Shown here: positions 27,756 to 42,400 of the stretch, in pieces
Layout of the letters: each line of letters begins with the position of its first letter
Position numbering within the stretch: position 1 is the first letter of the stretch
Assembly: GCF_964199755.1 (NCBI RefSeq)
Contig: NC_133901.1
Location: 4,690,016 to 4,754,015 of the forward strand
DNA length: 64,000 nt
Reading direction: 5' to 3'
Source of the DNA: Larus michahellis
Lineage: Eukaryota > Chordata > Aves > Charadriiformes > Laridae
Made by a program: the position numbers and the translations under genes
The notes under the pieces: generated by a model
Database searches by the model: none
What the model was told of the DNA's origin: nothing
Seen by the model: only the letters and a program-made list of their open reading frames with translations

Positions 27756-28454
27756 ACCACTCAGCGTTTTCCTATCCTTCTGGCTTCCACACACTCAACA
27801 CCCAACAGCTGGAAGTTTCATCTTCGCAGGACCAGTCAGGATCGCCCCGTGAGAGCTTTTGAATCGCCACAGCAATCAAACGTTACCAGAGGGAGATTAA
27901 CTGGAGTCAGTACACGCAGTTTAGGTTTAAAAACAACAAATGCTCCTTTCCCCAAACTGATGAGAATTGAGAGGAAAAACTGACTTGAAAGAAAATTTAT
28001 GTACATTACAATTGTAGGCTCACTTTTTATTTTTTTAAAAAGACATACAACTATGAAAGAGAAAATATAATCCTCTCGTTTGAGAAAGAAGGAAACTTTC
28101 GCTAAAAACCTATACTTATTCCTTGGTAAAAGGAAGATTAATATAAACATGATGCAGTATAAAAAGGGGTAAAGGAGGGAAAGAAAAACAGCCACTGATG
28201 AAAGTGAACTAGAACTACAGAAAATTGGTAAGCGAAATGAAGACTGAAGTCAAGACAAGTCAGTCAAAAAAAAAAAAACCAACAACCAACCATGACTTGC
28301 AGGACAAGAGAAAATAAGCTGCTTTTAAAAATAAACCACGAAGGACTGAAATCTAATAGTGGTATAAACCCACTGCAAAACAGAAGTGATAATAGGGTTA
28401 ATGGTGCAGGAAAAAAGCATTTAATAACTTTTTTCTACTCAATATTTGGAAAGC

Positions 28455-28474
28455 GGGGGGGGGGGGAGGGGGGG
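28455..28474 (+). repeat. Poly-G tract (G12-A-G7)
   Basis: Nineteen G interrupted by a single A, on the strand opposite to FNDC3B transcription, so the pre-mRNA would carry a C tract. The G strand could fold as a quadruplex. Confidence 0.93.
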
Positions 28475-29569
28475 AAGCATTTGTATCAAACAGACTGATG
28501 AATTTATCTCAGTGACCAAGTCAGCCTCAAAAACCTTACAATGAAGTTTTGATTGAGCCTTTGAGGGAACGCCTGATCGACTGTCAACGACGGGACATGC
28601 TGATGCTGCGGGATGGAGGGGAGACCATGCTGATCCAGTAACCAGTAGCTGAGAGGGAAGCAGGGTGACCAGTACAATTACGTCCCATCAGTAGGGCGCC
28701 GCTTTCAGATAAAACAATCTAAAGTCAACGTAGGATTCCAGTGATAAGGAATTCAAAGGTATGAACGTAACCAGCATCGCTGTTCTATATGAAACAGGTC
28801 CCGGCAAACAAATCCAAGCGCTCTCCCTGACGAGATTACACCTTTGGTTGGAGAGGTAACTGTGTTAGCACGTATCAAAATGAAATATCTTCAGCGTATT
28901 AAGAGCTGGCCAGCTAACTGACCACGGTTTAATCTGTGGGCTGATAACACTGTGAATCAGCCACACCACGGTGCGGGCTCGATGCACAGCACCCCAGCAG
29001 GACCTACCAGCACTGGGCAAGGTCTATTTACACAGTCCCAGGGACAGCGAGGATCAGACACGAGACAACAATAAGAAGCAGCGAGCAGAAGCAGGAGCCA
29101 GGCAAAGCAAAGTTGGGCACAACATTAAAAACAAAAATCCAAAGATTAGCTACTGGAATAGATGGGATCAGCCAGGGGAAGTGAACAGTATTTCCTCCTC
29201 TTAAGGAAATATGACTTTATGTGCTCACCAGAAATAAAAGTTACAAGCAAGGCAGGATAACTTTATCCTTTCTAAAAAAAGAACTATAACCTTACTAAAT
29301 TAAGCGTATGTTGTACTGCTTACTGACAATTTTATTAGCTTGCAAAAACTTAAGTTGGCATTTGTAAGAAAACTGTTTTTGCCCCCTTTACCCATAACGA
29401 GTCAGCCTGTTACAAAGATTTCCTACAGATAGAATAGAATATACTAAGCAGAAGGCAAATAGTTACTGCCCTCTTGCCACATGAAGCTGTCTGCATTCCT
29501 CCTCCGGGAGAGACTTCCAGAGGTACTCGAACCACGCGCAGGCGCTGCCAGGAGGCTCGTCAAGTCTCA

Positions 29570-29760
29570 CGTTGGGCAGAGAAACCCCCAGACGCTTGCA
29601 GACCACTAATAGGATTTCTGGTCCAGCCTCAACTGGAGCAAGCCCCAACAAACGAGTATCTCCAGTTGTTTCACCTCCATGTCTTGTTTTCTCAGCTGTA
29701 AAAGGGGGATAATGAAATGCATCGCCTCTGTATCTGGTATCTCCCAAGAGCAAAAGAACC
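29570..29760 (+). repeat. Possible degenerate MIR-like SINE remnant
   Basis: The stretch TTTTCTCAGCTGTAAAAGGGGGATAATG resembles the 'CTCAGTTT...CATCTGTAAAATGGGGATAAT' block of MIR-type SINEs as I remember it. Sequence on either side is too diverged for me to fix the limits. A chance match is possible. Confidence 0.3.
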
Positions 29761-32700
29761 ATCACGTTGGTTATTCTCCAACGTTTATTTAATGATTTCC
29801 TACTAAAGCTGACAGCCTGTCCTGGTCAGTAAGGCTAATTAAAATTATCAGTTCACAGCATCTATTTGTCAGTCCATATTAACAACTACAACTTTACACA
29901 GCAAATTGTTCATACAGACCTTCCTAAATTAGGAAATGGCTCAGAAAATCATGGGTGGGACTGAAACTAAACCACTAAACCCAGTCGCCCACATACAGCC
30001 GCCACAAAATAAAACCCCACCGCTCACTGCTGCTGCCTGCGCCCCAGGTCCCACCAACGTGCCCACAGGTCCCCTGCCCAGCCCAGGAGCACAGGGATGT
30101 TCCCTCTGCCCCGTCTTCCCCTCCTCCAGCAGCTCCTGCCCTCCCACCAGCACTTCCACCCCCGACGCTGGATTATATGATCAGTTCTCATTACCCAAAT
30201 TAACTCTTCCCTTGCCATAGTGGGCTGAAATCCCATCAGAACAATAAAAACCAACTCTGACATACGTTGCACCAACTCAACCATGATTGAGCCAGTGGCC
30301 ACAACGCGAGATGCCGTTCCCAGTCGTTTCATTAAATCCCCAGCCAGAGACTTTTTCTTTTTTAAATTAAACAAACAAAAACCAAAGACAAAAAAACAAC
30401 CCCCCCAACTTTTAAGTGCACTGGCTTATTGTGATTTTTAATTAGTGACAGGATTTCAGATAGTGCACACCCAAGGCCCCAAAAGGGGGGTGTGAGGGGA
30501 GTACGTGTGCCTGCTTGTGAAACCATTGTTCCTGCTCAATACAGCTCATCCTCTGGCCCATCCAAGTTCCCAGCTGCCCAGTCACACAACTGTGAAAGTC
30601 AACAGCTGGGCGTTTTATAACCCGGGAGAACTCGCAGCCAACCCTTACGTTGCTGGCAGGGACTCTTGGCCAAAGCCCGAGGACCCCACAGGGACCATTC
30701 CAGCCCCACCACGCTGCTTCACCTTCCTCCTTCAAGCAACTGCTAACGAAGGCAAAAAAATCCATGATTACAAGCCGGGCAGACAGCTGTTTTGTAAGCA
30801 ATTAAATGAGAGAGGCAGGCGTACTGAATTGTGTCGGGCAGTGGCCGGGATCCAGGATCTGCCACCATCTGGAAGTTTGCTTGGCTTTTGTTCCAAGTCT
30901 CCAGCACTGATGGATGGAAACAAGCTCCCAGTCCTTCTGCATTAACATAAAGACAATTAAAACAATTTTTCCCCCTGCTGCCAAGTAGCTCAGAAATGAA
31001 AGCACATCACATGAGTTTAAATGAGACAATGTTGATAATATATTTAAGTAAAACCTGACAATACGCAGCAACAACAACAACAAAACAAAAAAACACAACA
31101 CCCAACCCAAAACAAAACCTCAGTTCAATCATGGCAAACAGCTTTGTCAACAAGTTCCTGCGACTCCTTCTTGTCAGAGGAAAACGCGCAGATGAAAGAA
31201 AACCTGCACTAGGACTCACTGCATCCTCCTCTCTCCAAGAAACATTAACTACTGCCTGACAAAAGCATTTCTGCCGAGAAAGGGAACACCACAGGCCAGT
31301 ATTAAAGCAATTTCAGTGTAGCTACCAAGCAATTAGCTACATAATACCTTCGCTACATGCTGATTTTTCCTTTTCCAGAGGACTGGTGCAAGCATAAGTA
31401 GTAATTTGTTGTTTGTACAGCCACTTCTGAAGTTGCAGGTGACCCAATTTAGATTTTTCTTTCCATATCACTGAAAATATGTCTACTCTGGCACTGCACA
31501 TCTGTTCCCTAGTTTATTTCACTGTTTAAAAAAAAAGGACACAACAAAAAAAACCTTTTACATTGTATTTGAAGATAACTTCCACCTTATATCAGCAAAT
31601 ATAAATTCAGATATTTTGTTTTTTAAATATTTAAACTCACATTTGTGAAAGGCTGATCTTGTTTCTTTCCCCCCCTCCCCCCAAGACAAAGCATAAACAA
31701 AGTTTTATCTTGTTTTCTGAGTTTGCTTTGAAGCTTGTGATTATCCCAAAGTTAAGATGCTCCTTCCTACAGATTATCATGAGTACAGTTTTGGATACAA
31801 ACCTCCGGGCTTTACTCTGCAAGCGATCCACCACTTTCACAAAGCAGTTTTGGAAAGCACCTTTATCATTTGACCCGATGTTCAAAGCTCTTTGAAAGCT
31901 ACCGATCTCCTTTTCTGGAATTATAGCACATCAGGATCTTCTACCAATAGCAGTGAGTACCAGGAGCAGGATATAGGAGTGAAATTCCACCAGGACCGCA
32001 GCCATATCAAAGTTTCATCACCAATACCGTACAGCCCTGCACACACACAACTTAAGCACAAGCAGACTTGAAAGAAGTATTTCAATTATGTCAATTCATT
32101 AAAAAAAAAAAGAAATCAGGATCAGGTTTATAAAGTTTGCTGCTGCAATGAATACCTGGAGTATTTTCAACACACAATATTCCAGGACAGAAGGTCCTTT
32201 TCTGTTCTCCCGCTTCCTTGAAACCACTCTGCCACTTGGGCTCTCCTTATTCATAGCTAAAAATACTACAGCCACATATTCTTTCATAGCCCTGCATATA
32301 TGTTCATTGGCAATCTCCTTGCCATTCAGACGTCCCCTGTTCGTGCAGCCGGACTGGTTTCGGACTAAGCTGTTGGGTGAAATTCTGCAAGAGTTTTTAT
32401 TTATTGACAGCTTGCATCCATGCGTTCATCTGCTGACACTGGCTTTTGGCTTCAACAGTCCTATATGCCTTCACTGTGTTTACATCTCTGATGGATTTAA
32501 AGATAGCAAAGTTCATTGGAACTTTTTTCCTGTTAAATATTTCTCCATCTCATCTTGCGAGAAAGGCTTTCTACACTTCCACTCAAGCTTGTAACCCCGC
32601 TCTGCAACTCTACCACTTACAATTTATCTATCTTTCACCAACGCAGATGATCAGAACGTACATATTTTCCAAAAGAAGTCCCAAAAGGACTTGCAAAACA

Positions 32701-34639
32701 GTATTAATCTCCCTTCCCATCTCTATTAAAAGCAAAATAAAAATCCACCCTTTGGTGCATGCCTTTTTTCACGGCTGTATCACCACCACCAGATCACACT
32801 CACGCCCTGGTCCGGCAGCGCAAGGCGTTGCACAGCAAAGTCTCTGTATCTGCTTTAAAAAACCCACAATGCTTATATTGATCACAAAGGTCAGGAAGAG
32901 ATGATGTTGGCAGAAAAACATACAGCAGGCATGCTAAATCTTCATCTAACATACTAGAAAAGAATAGATAAAAGTGGTATTTTTCTGTTTCTTCCTCCCA
33001 ACTGTGTATTTTGCATATGATGAGAGAAGAGTCGGATTCCGTTGCTCCCCCCTTCCATCTGCGAAATCCCATCGCATTTGTCAAAAAACACACAAGTTGT
33101 GGAATGTTGAGAAACATTTTCTGCAAAAAGTAGGGACAGGCGAAAAAGCTAAAACAGAGATACTTTATACAGTAGAAGAACCAGACAAGCACTCTTTAAA
33201 ATTTTTTGATGGAAAGTCAGCTTATAAGATTTTCTTCATTTAAATTGCTCCCGCACCCCTGCCCCAGCGGCCACAAACCTTCTGCCAGGAGAGACCCGTC
33301 CTGGGGGCAGCACCGCACGTGAACCCCCAGAACAGGGTTAAACCTCACTTGCTCTACAGAGCCAGAATAGATATGTAATTAAGACACCTAAAAAAAAAAT
33401 TATATATATATTTTTTTTTTACATGTACATGTATAAAATTAATAGAAAATAACTCTCCTGAGGACAGAAGAGGAGGAAAGTCGACAGATCCAATCTGCCG
33501 TCCCCATATACTTGCTAACTTGAGTACAAAACCTCCTCTCAGCATCCGAGGCCAGTCCAGGCACGGGGCCAAAGCTTTGCATTTCCCTCCCCAAGTGAAA
33601 GGGCAGATCTCTGACTGCCACGTCGCCAACCCCCAGCCAAAAAAGCAGCACCTCAGCCCTACCCACAGTCTTGCAGCTGCAGTAAAACCACGTCACTGCC
33701 CGTAACGAGGATTTATCCAGTTTGCTCAAAAGTGGTATTATCACAACTCAGGTAAACTCAATCATACAAGAGAGCATACTGTAATATTTGCTTATATTTC
33801 ATTTAGAGTACACTACAGCATCTTAAATGATGGCAGGGCCACAAATAATACACTCGATCTACTTGCAAACTATTCCCTTCATTACTGTTTTCATTGTCTT
33901 CACATATCCATATTTTCTACCTCCCAACGCCCACATTTCAGAAGATGCTACAACCACTTATCCACTCTCCTTTGTCCCCTTACACTAACCCAACAATTCA
34001 GGATGCACTGAAATGAATACATTGCAGTCTAGAAAAATCTACGGAAGGAAGAAGGGAAGGGAGAAATAAGGATTTATTAAGACAGACGAGAAAGGACCCA
34101 GACCTGCTAGCAGGGACAACACTGCAATAGTCTAGACGGTCGGAGAAACTGAAAAACTTTTTACAGCAACTTTTTAGAGGATAATATCATTCTGTTTGAC
34201 TGCATGATCAAGAAATGCCAAAAGGAAGTGAAACCGTTAATGTCTAACTTCAGTGTTTTATACAAACAAATATTGCCTTTACAGTAACATAGCGGCTCTC
34301 ACACATCCACTGAAGCAACCTATTCAGACGCATAAAAATTAAAGTGTAGCCGTCTTGTACGTTAAATAGATTGCGGTTACAGAAGCATCTGAATGACCTG
34401 ACTCTTATGTTTAAGCCAGAAGTGGCTGCTGTGGAAGAGATCGGAGACCCTTTTGGTTGCGCTCGGTCAGATTGACTAATTTCCACCCCATCACCATTTC
34501 CTGCCCATGGAACAAGGCAGCTGGAACATCTGGACAAGAATGTCCAGCTCTGTTAACCGAGAGGGGAAAGGGTAAAGATAAAACACCGCACACATGACAG
34601 CTTGTAGAGAGAGACACTTAAATTAGTTAACGAGAGCGT

Positions 34640-34930
34640 TCCTCTCCATTTCAGATACCCAATTAGTCGTGGGCATACAGCACCCCGGCTGCTGCTCGCG
34701 ATGCACGCTGACCTGATGAACGAGCTTCAAATCAGCAACAAGACGTTTGCGCTGCACGTCTAACAAAGTCGCAGAGGATGTTTATCTTTCACGCGGTCAT
34801 TAAAAGCCCCAGTGAACTTAATAAGCAATAATAAAGATCTGCTAGAGCAGCATATGGAGTTGAAAAATAAATATGTGCAGAGCAGATGCAAACAAGTTAA
34901 TTTTGCCACCAGCTGACATGCAAGAAACAA
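34640..34930. promoter_or_regulatory. Candidate conserved non-coding element / enhancer
   Basis: This segment of intron 1 is free of simple repeats and unusually rich in distinct short motifs. It contains CCAATTAGTC and TTAATAAGC (homeodomain-type AT cores), GCATATGG and CAGCTGAC (E-boxes), ATGCAAA (octamer half-site), and several CpGs kept in an otherwise AT-rich setting. No gene is visible. That it is an enhancer is my inference; I cannot align it to other species here. Confidence 0.25.
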
Positions 34931-37900
34931 GGATTAAGGCTGACTGTACGTAAGTGTGAGCAGTATTAACAACTTGGATCACTTTTGTCCGATTTTACAC
35001 AAAGATCTGCAGAACTTTTGCTGTGTTGAAAATCTCAGAATTTTACTTTTTCCCTCTTTAGCCATAAGATTTCTCGTCTATCCATTATGGTCAGCTATCA
35101 ATAACGTAACCCAACCCACATGTTCCATACCAAGGCCTCTAAGACCGTGGTTGTAGACCTTCATGAAGAAAAACTCGAACACAATGTAGTAGGAAAAATG
35201 CAATGAGCCATAAGCCGCTACCTTGTTATGGCACTTTACCTTCCCAGCGTGGTAGGACCAGCTTCGTGCCACACGGGACTCTGCCAGAGTCATGCAGCAA
35301 GATGTCACCCATGTCTCTGGGGACAAAATCCACAGGACATTTCTCACTTCTGAACATTAAGACACTAGTACCTCAACAACATTTGAAATTAACCAGAATG
35401 TGAAATACGAAGTCATTTTGGTTTGGTCCTTTAGGGGTTTTTGTTTGTTTGTTGGGTTTCTGTTGTTGTCGTTTTGAGGTCTTGCTGAACTAAAATGTAA
35501 CGTAGTTTTATAACAAATAAGCCCAGAGGACAACATACAAATAGAAAGTTATCTAATGAAGCAACATGGGTATGAGCTACCCACCTGCTTAAGGGTAAGT
35601 GACACACAAAAGTATCAGAAAATGATGCTTCACTTTCACTTGTTCTGAGAGTTACTTTCATCAGTATCACCTGAGACCAGGAGAGCAGCTCCAGTAACTT
35701 AATTCACTAACTTCTGATTAGGCAACAGTGAGAAAACGACTGTGTCAAAACAACTCAGACTTATCAATGTATCAACATATTCATTGAATTGCTATAAAAT
35801 TAACTCTTTATCCTCAAAACATCCCACATACATTTCCCGCCAGTACAAGATAGGCTTGAACCTTTCAGAGCAGAGCCGAACGCCTGCAGGGTCACGGTGC
35901 ACAAAGCGAGCAGCAGATCACTCTTTCAGCTATCAAATCATTTTTGCACCTGATCCAGAAACTTAAATGTTGGTAGACTCCGGAGATTATACAGGGGATT
36001 ATTCGCGACACTGGTGCCATTTTCTCTCCTTCTCCAAACCACATAAGGTCACTCATTGAAGAGGAGACAACGTATAGGCATGCTCAGGTATCAACACAAA
36101 CATAGTGAAAGCACCATTCTCTAACAAACTGACAATTTAGACTGAAAGTTATGATTTATTTTGAATTGAAAGATTATTTTTTGCCGGCCCTTTCTCTTGC
36201 CCATAGATACCAAGAACCTTCCGGCAGCTCAGCCTGCCCTTGGGTTAGTCTCCAAGTATAGCCCGTTCACAGTGCTGTAAGCCACCTGCAGCTGTCCAAT
36301 CTTGCCACCTCTGTGCCCTAACGTCCCCTCTTATACATGGCATCCAAAACACGAGGCCACCTCACTACGTTTCCTATTTCTCATTTCCTTCCCTATCACT
36401 CTTGATCCATGAACGCCCTTACCGAGCAAGCCAGAAACCTCCTGACCCATTCCTCAAAACCCGCTTTTGAGGACACCTGTGGATTTTTCTCTCCCTGCAC
36501 GAATGGCTGGCAGGTACCACCAACAATGACTCAACCTATGATCCAAAAGCAGTGCCCTGTGGTCCTGCTAGGTCAGACAGCTTCAACTCTTCTGAAGAAC
36601 TCCAGGACCATATACCACAGCTTTCCTGTGTCATTTGTACCCACCTGGAAGCCAAGACACAGCCACCTGGCTGTCAGGCTGGGCACACCCCCACTACACA
36701 TGTGGATGGACACGTTCTGCCCATACGACAGCCTCTCGTCCACATGCCTGCATTTTTAGTCATGCGAAGGCCACACGTCACACCCACTGCGTGAACAAGA
36801 GCATGAAGCAAAAGGGAAGAGGACAGAAAGGAATGCAGCGTGCCACAAACACAGATCCGCAGCCCCTCCCTCGCCCACATCTGAAGCATTCAAGAAAAGC
36901 CAGCAAAAAGCAAGCATTGTGCCAAATTAAGTATTGTGCACGTCGCTGCTCAGCTCCTCAGACACCCAAGTGTCAGACAGCTCAGGGGGGACACTTCTTC
37001 TGCAACACCAAACGTGGCACCCCAAGCCTCCGGTCTGGAGCGCGAGAGCAGCAGTAACCTCGCTGCATGGCCGAGGATCACCTTTAACAACCCTGCAACC
37101 AACAGGCAAACATAAATCATGTGGAGATATAATTAAAAGGAAAACCCTGTCTTAGTATCGGAAACCATGGGCGGTTAATGAATAAGCGTGCTGAAGAAAG
37201 GATGGGCAAGTGGGACACTGAGAAAAGCAGACGTCCTAGGAATGAGAGATCTCATTGAAGCAGAAGCCAATTCTATAAAAATCCAGTGTAAGAAACAGTT
37301 GTTTTCTTTAATTTGCTTTTCTTTGAGATGCCACATCTTCTAACGCTTTCCAGCACTAGAAAATAAAGACATGTAGCTCCCCCCCCGCCTCCCCAAAGGA
37401 GGCTTTGAAAACAAATTTCGTAGTTAACCTGCCAAAGCAGAAGACATGACAGCAGCCCTCTGCCCAGCTCAGGGGATGACTCAGTGGAAACTAGCCCTCA
37501 AAAAACGTGTTGTCATCCTTCAGTCACTGCAACTGAATAGGAACGAATTTCTCGCCTTAAAAGCCGTAGCTTCTAAGGCAGCCACAGTTAAAGACAGCAT
37601 TGTATACTAGAGGAGCAGCACCAACATGTTTTGGTGGAAAATGACAGCTTACCTTTTTATTAGTTGTATTAAACATTGAAAAACAGAGGTAGAAAGTATC
37701 TACTGGAGTTAGACTATAAAATCATTTCCTTGGAGCTTTAGAGTATCTCACAAAAGAACAGGATAGTTAAGTAAAGTGGATTAAGAACCGGGGAAAGCAA
37801 GACCAACATTTTAACTGTTTAAGCCAACCAAATACACAAGTCAAAGCAAAACATCAGCCACGTAATCATCCTGCTCCAAGAACAGAAGAACGCACACATG

Positions 37901-39103
37901 CATGTGTTCTGTTGGATCTCAAACTTGCATCCAGTTGAAAGAGATCTAGAAGAATCAGGTCCGTGGTATACATTTTTTCCCCCCCCCACTTCACTCTAAG
38001 CCATTATTCCTGATACTAAAACATCAAATGAAAGGCAAAATACTAAGTCACACGGAACAGTCAGGCAAGCCCAAGCTGTGCTTTTGCTTTTCAATCTCCC
38101 CACCTCTATCGGTACTTGCAGACAAAAGCCACTATTCAGGCTTTTGAGTTCAGGCATTACACACCCCGAATAATCCACAACCTCTGCCGTTCCGACTGTG
38201 TCGCTTCTGCTCCGTTAATTTATTCTAGTAGAGCGATGCTTCTGTTTGCCATACGTTTGCTAACAACAAGACACTGAAAGCAATTCTTTCTCCTCTGTGA
38301 GCTGACATTACACGAGTCTGCAAGAAACACAGGCTCACCAGAAGGAAACTCATTCAATGCTCTCATTATCCACAAACGCTATCATCTTCTTTTTCTCTGC
38401 TGCATTATTCCACATCAATAAATAAATAACGAGCAAAGAGCAATGCATAATACTTAATAACATACCTACACCCGCTCAAGTGTCAGCAAGCATAAGGTCA
38501 CTTATGGTATATGAATTGCCATTGAATAGGCAAGTACTTCCACAATAAAGGCGACTTATGAAGCAGAATAAATTCTAGCAGCTAGCTAATTTTTACACTA
38601 AAGAAAAACAGTAAGGTGATCCTGAAACAAATCAGGACAACTCTAGTCCCATGCCGTTTCTGCTACCAAGGTCCAAAACAGTCACACCATCTTACTTCAC
38701 TGCAGGTTTGGACTTGACTAAGGAATCATGCAGAAATACCTGCAGCAAAAGGCAACACTGGGATTTAAGAATATAAATGTTAGCATTTTATTCATGGGTG
38801 AGTGGGGAGCAGGGAGCAACCATGTAAAATCGACACAGCTGCACAGAGGCTGAGAGAACTAGCTACAAACTAAGCAGAACACACTTGATATTTTGGTAGT
38901 TTCAGTTCAAAGCATGGGGAAATCTGTCCACAACATCCCAAGGATCTTTGAGGGTGGCGAGGGTCATTTAAAATTGTTGCTTACTGAAGTTTTTATTAAC
39001 AGCCTCTTGAGAGCAATTTCTTTTTTCTCTTTTCAAAACATTCCATATGAAACATTCCTGAAGGCATGAAGTAGATGTTTAAGTACATCTATATACACAC
39101 ATT

Positions 39104-39139
39104 CTATTATTAGAGTCCTTTGCAAGGACCTAATAATAG
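39104..39139. repeat. Short inverted repeat / hairpin
   Basis: Arms CTATTATTAG and CTAATAATAG pair over 10 bp. They continue as GTCCTT with AAGGAC over 6 bp, with a single bulged A and a TGC loop. In total 16 bp pair over 36 nt. No terminal target duplication or transposon body is visible around it. Confidence 0.85.
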
Positions 39140-42100
39140 AAATGCCTATAATTACGTATAAGGCAATTACAAGACTTACATACAAAGCATGCTTTAAGGT
39201 CTGCGTGTTGCTGACACAGAATAGCTATACACTAAGTCAGCATCCAGAAATCAGACAAGCCTATCGTCTTCATTGCCAGAGGATTCGAGTGTTTTGATTT
39301 CAGTTATCCTAAATCCAACCAAAAAAAAAACCATACCAAAACGCAACAGCAGAAACTTCGCTCCTGAATGCACGTTGTTTCTCTACTGAACAGCTTCTAG
39401 AAGAACTAGAAGCAGATGCCAGAAGAAGCAAATGCCACGTATCAGCATTAGCTGTAATCTTTGTCCTCTTCAAAAAATAATATGAACTATATACTCAATT
39501 ACTTTGGAATTGTTTGTTGTTTCATATTACATAAATAACATTATACATAGCTGCAGTTTAATAAGCAGAGTATCCAAATGGTAACTTTCAGTATATAGCA
39601 CCATTATAAACTGTCACCACTAGAAACACAAATAAGGAAAGTTTCTCATACAGTTGGTGTTGGAGTTGGCTTTTTGGTCTGTTATCTGCTAATAAACAAC
39701 ACAATTTACTTGTAAACAAAGAATTCCTTAGATCAAACGCAGAAAGCACGTCACTGGAGAAGCAGCATGTTTTAACCTCTAAGCTCAAGGCAAGCCATCC
39801 TTTCCCAATTAAAAGCACCGTGAAGATTTGCCCAAAGCCGCACTACCTGGGACCTCCAGGGAATATTCCCGCTCAGGAACAGACTTTAACACAGACTACG
39901 CTTTCCTCGTGTACTTGCTCAACAGCACCGTCATTTTTCATCCAGAGCAGAGCACAGATTTAACATCCGCAGCAGCATTTCTGAGAGGCGACTAATCTCG
40001 CCAACACTGCTACAAATTCCACAATAAGTCACGTTTAATTAGTTTGTGCTTTTTTCTCGGCTGGCTGTAATCCAGCGGGGGGCAGGGGGAGCTTCCAACT
40101 TTAATTTTGCAAAGAGGAGCTTAGAATAGATCAGTAAAAATGCAAACTACCGCATCCCCACTGGAAACTGTTTGGAGAGTTATCTGCTTGCTGACAGCCC
40201 AACATTCCTGCCTGTAGATGGCCTGTTACCGTTGTGTATCCAGCGTCTCCTATTTCCACTGCCTTGTTTGAAGAACTTCCCTCTTCCCACATACCTTCCA
40301 TCTCCAGGGACGGATCACACAGGGACACTAAACCTTGGCCGTAAACAACATGACTTTTGATATTCCAGTTTCTAAAGGATCCCCCACCGCTCAACTGCTG
40401 CCGTTCAGCAGCGCAGAGAAGATCACGGAGGCACAAGTCCTCTGGGCAACTGGTTTGAGGAACGCTTTGCCTCGCTGGTATTTTGCACAGCTGAGATTTA
40501 CACAGGGTTCTGCTGGCTTCCTCTGCTATTTATTTTATTTGCTGTACACTAAAGGCTATTGCAAACAAGTGGGACTCGGATAACTTGCAGTACACTGCAC
40601 AAAACCATCCCGATGCATCGGGACACTCGATTTCCAGACTCAGCACCCGCTATCACAGCATCCTTGGTGGAGAGACAGGGATGTCCTCCCGCTTCCCACA
40701 GGTCACCCCATCTTCCCTCACGTCTTTCCTTTTGAGAGGAGTGGAAAACTATATTGAGAAGAAAAGCACTGTGGAGAGTTAATGTCTTTTATTCAGCTGC
40801 ACAAGGGCTCTGGCACTTTTATGTAATTATATGTAGGAATGAAGATACTCACACTACAAACATTTATTCATACTGCAAACTTTGCTTCCGCACTAGCGCT
40901 CACCAGACTGACAACCTACATTTTTGAGGGGAAACCCAATTACACTAATTAGAAAGTTCATGAATACAACCGCACACATGCAGAAGTTTGCTGCATGTTC
41001 TGTATATATTTTCTTGCACAGATTCATGAATTGTAGAAGTTTAACGGCCCTTAACCACTTCTCTCTCTCATCAGAGAACTTAATGGAATCTATAAAGTGA
41101 AATGAAAAAAAACTTACATTCTCTGCTAAGAAAGAGGTTTGATGCAGAAATCTTCTTTCAGTTCAGCAAATACCATATGTAGGGGAAAAAAAAAAAAAGT
41201 GCCAGAAAAAACACACGTCAGATTGGAAGTTACACACTTCTCCGAGAGTAAAGATAAAAAGCTTGCAGTATGGGGTTACGGCTCCGAGCTTCTTGGCTGT
41301 AGTAGAATATCAGCTTATTTTGGATGCTAGCTTTCTTCATTTCTTATCCTTTGTCCAACTATAGGCTAACAGTATGAAAAACCCCTCTCATCGCTGTCCC
41401 AGCAGTGACCTCAAACCCAAACCAGATGTGTCCCAATGGTTTAAAAAAAAAAAATAAAATTAAAGAATTGTAGAATATATCAACTTCCACAGAGACTCAT
41501 CCCTGAGCTACATTATAAGCATAAACTAACTAAAAGATACTGAGTGGGAAGAATAATATGCGATGCTTCTGGGGCAGCAGACATTTCTGTCACAGCAGGG
41601 TCCCGATACAACCACAAAGCACAACTGCTTTAAAACTAACGAGAGGGAACCACAAAGTGCTGAAGATTAGGGAGAAAAGCACTAACAGACCGCTTCTGTG
41701 CGAGACCTGAAATGACCCCAGGAACACCGCCAAGAATCATTTTCTTACTGGTAGCACCGGCAGCATGTTCTCTTACTGCTGAGAAAGACACACGGGCCGC
41801 AGGTGGGTGAGACCACCGATGGACCAGGAGAGATGAGCAAGATGCCTCCATCCATAGGAGGAAGCTCATCACTGACTCCCCAGGTTGATGGAAGCAATGC
41901 CTTTATCTGGATTTCCAGCCAAGCACACACCATGTCATCCACGTCCAGACCAGCAGATTCCCATCAGAAAGGAGCAGAGCCCCAGACCCGTACAAGCACC
42001 AAGATACTGCCGAGCTTGGCAGTCTCGACCTTTTTTTTAAGTGAGCTTAGCTGCAAAAAAGGTTGAGAAATAGCGTTCTAGACTTAAAAATGCGTGCAAG

Positions 42101-42199
42101 TTTGAAATCCCATTACCTAGCACATTGTTAAGCTCGAGTTAGACTGGTTTGGCACCTTTCAGGAACGTACTGGTTGAGCCCTGGGTTCTGCAGGGTAAG

Positions 42200-42400
42200 C
42201 GGTTAGGGGATACAGCACATGCGATTAAGGCACAGGGAACCGGGATACCTGAATTCTGTTCTCACAAACCTAGCACCGAGTTCAAATAATAATAATAAAA
42301 AAAATAAATCCAAAATAACCAAAACACCAGCAAACAAGAAACTTCATTTTTTCCATATCTCATTTTCCCCATCTGTGATGGGGTAACTACCACTTTATGG
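42200..42400 (+). repeat. Possible degenerate MIR-like SINE
   Basis: The left part has a tRNA-promoter-like GGTTAGGGG followed by 'GGGATACCTGAATTCTG'. The right part has TTTTCCCCATCTGTGATGGGG. These resemble the head and the 'CCCATCTGTAAAATGGGG' block of MIR in the right order. A simple-repeat-like insertion of AAT units (about 42,286-42,310) lies between them. The match is weak and written from memory of the family. Confidence 0.35.
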
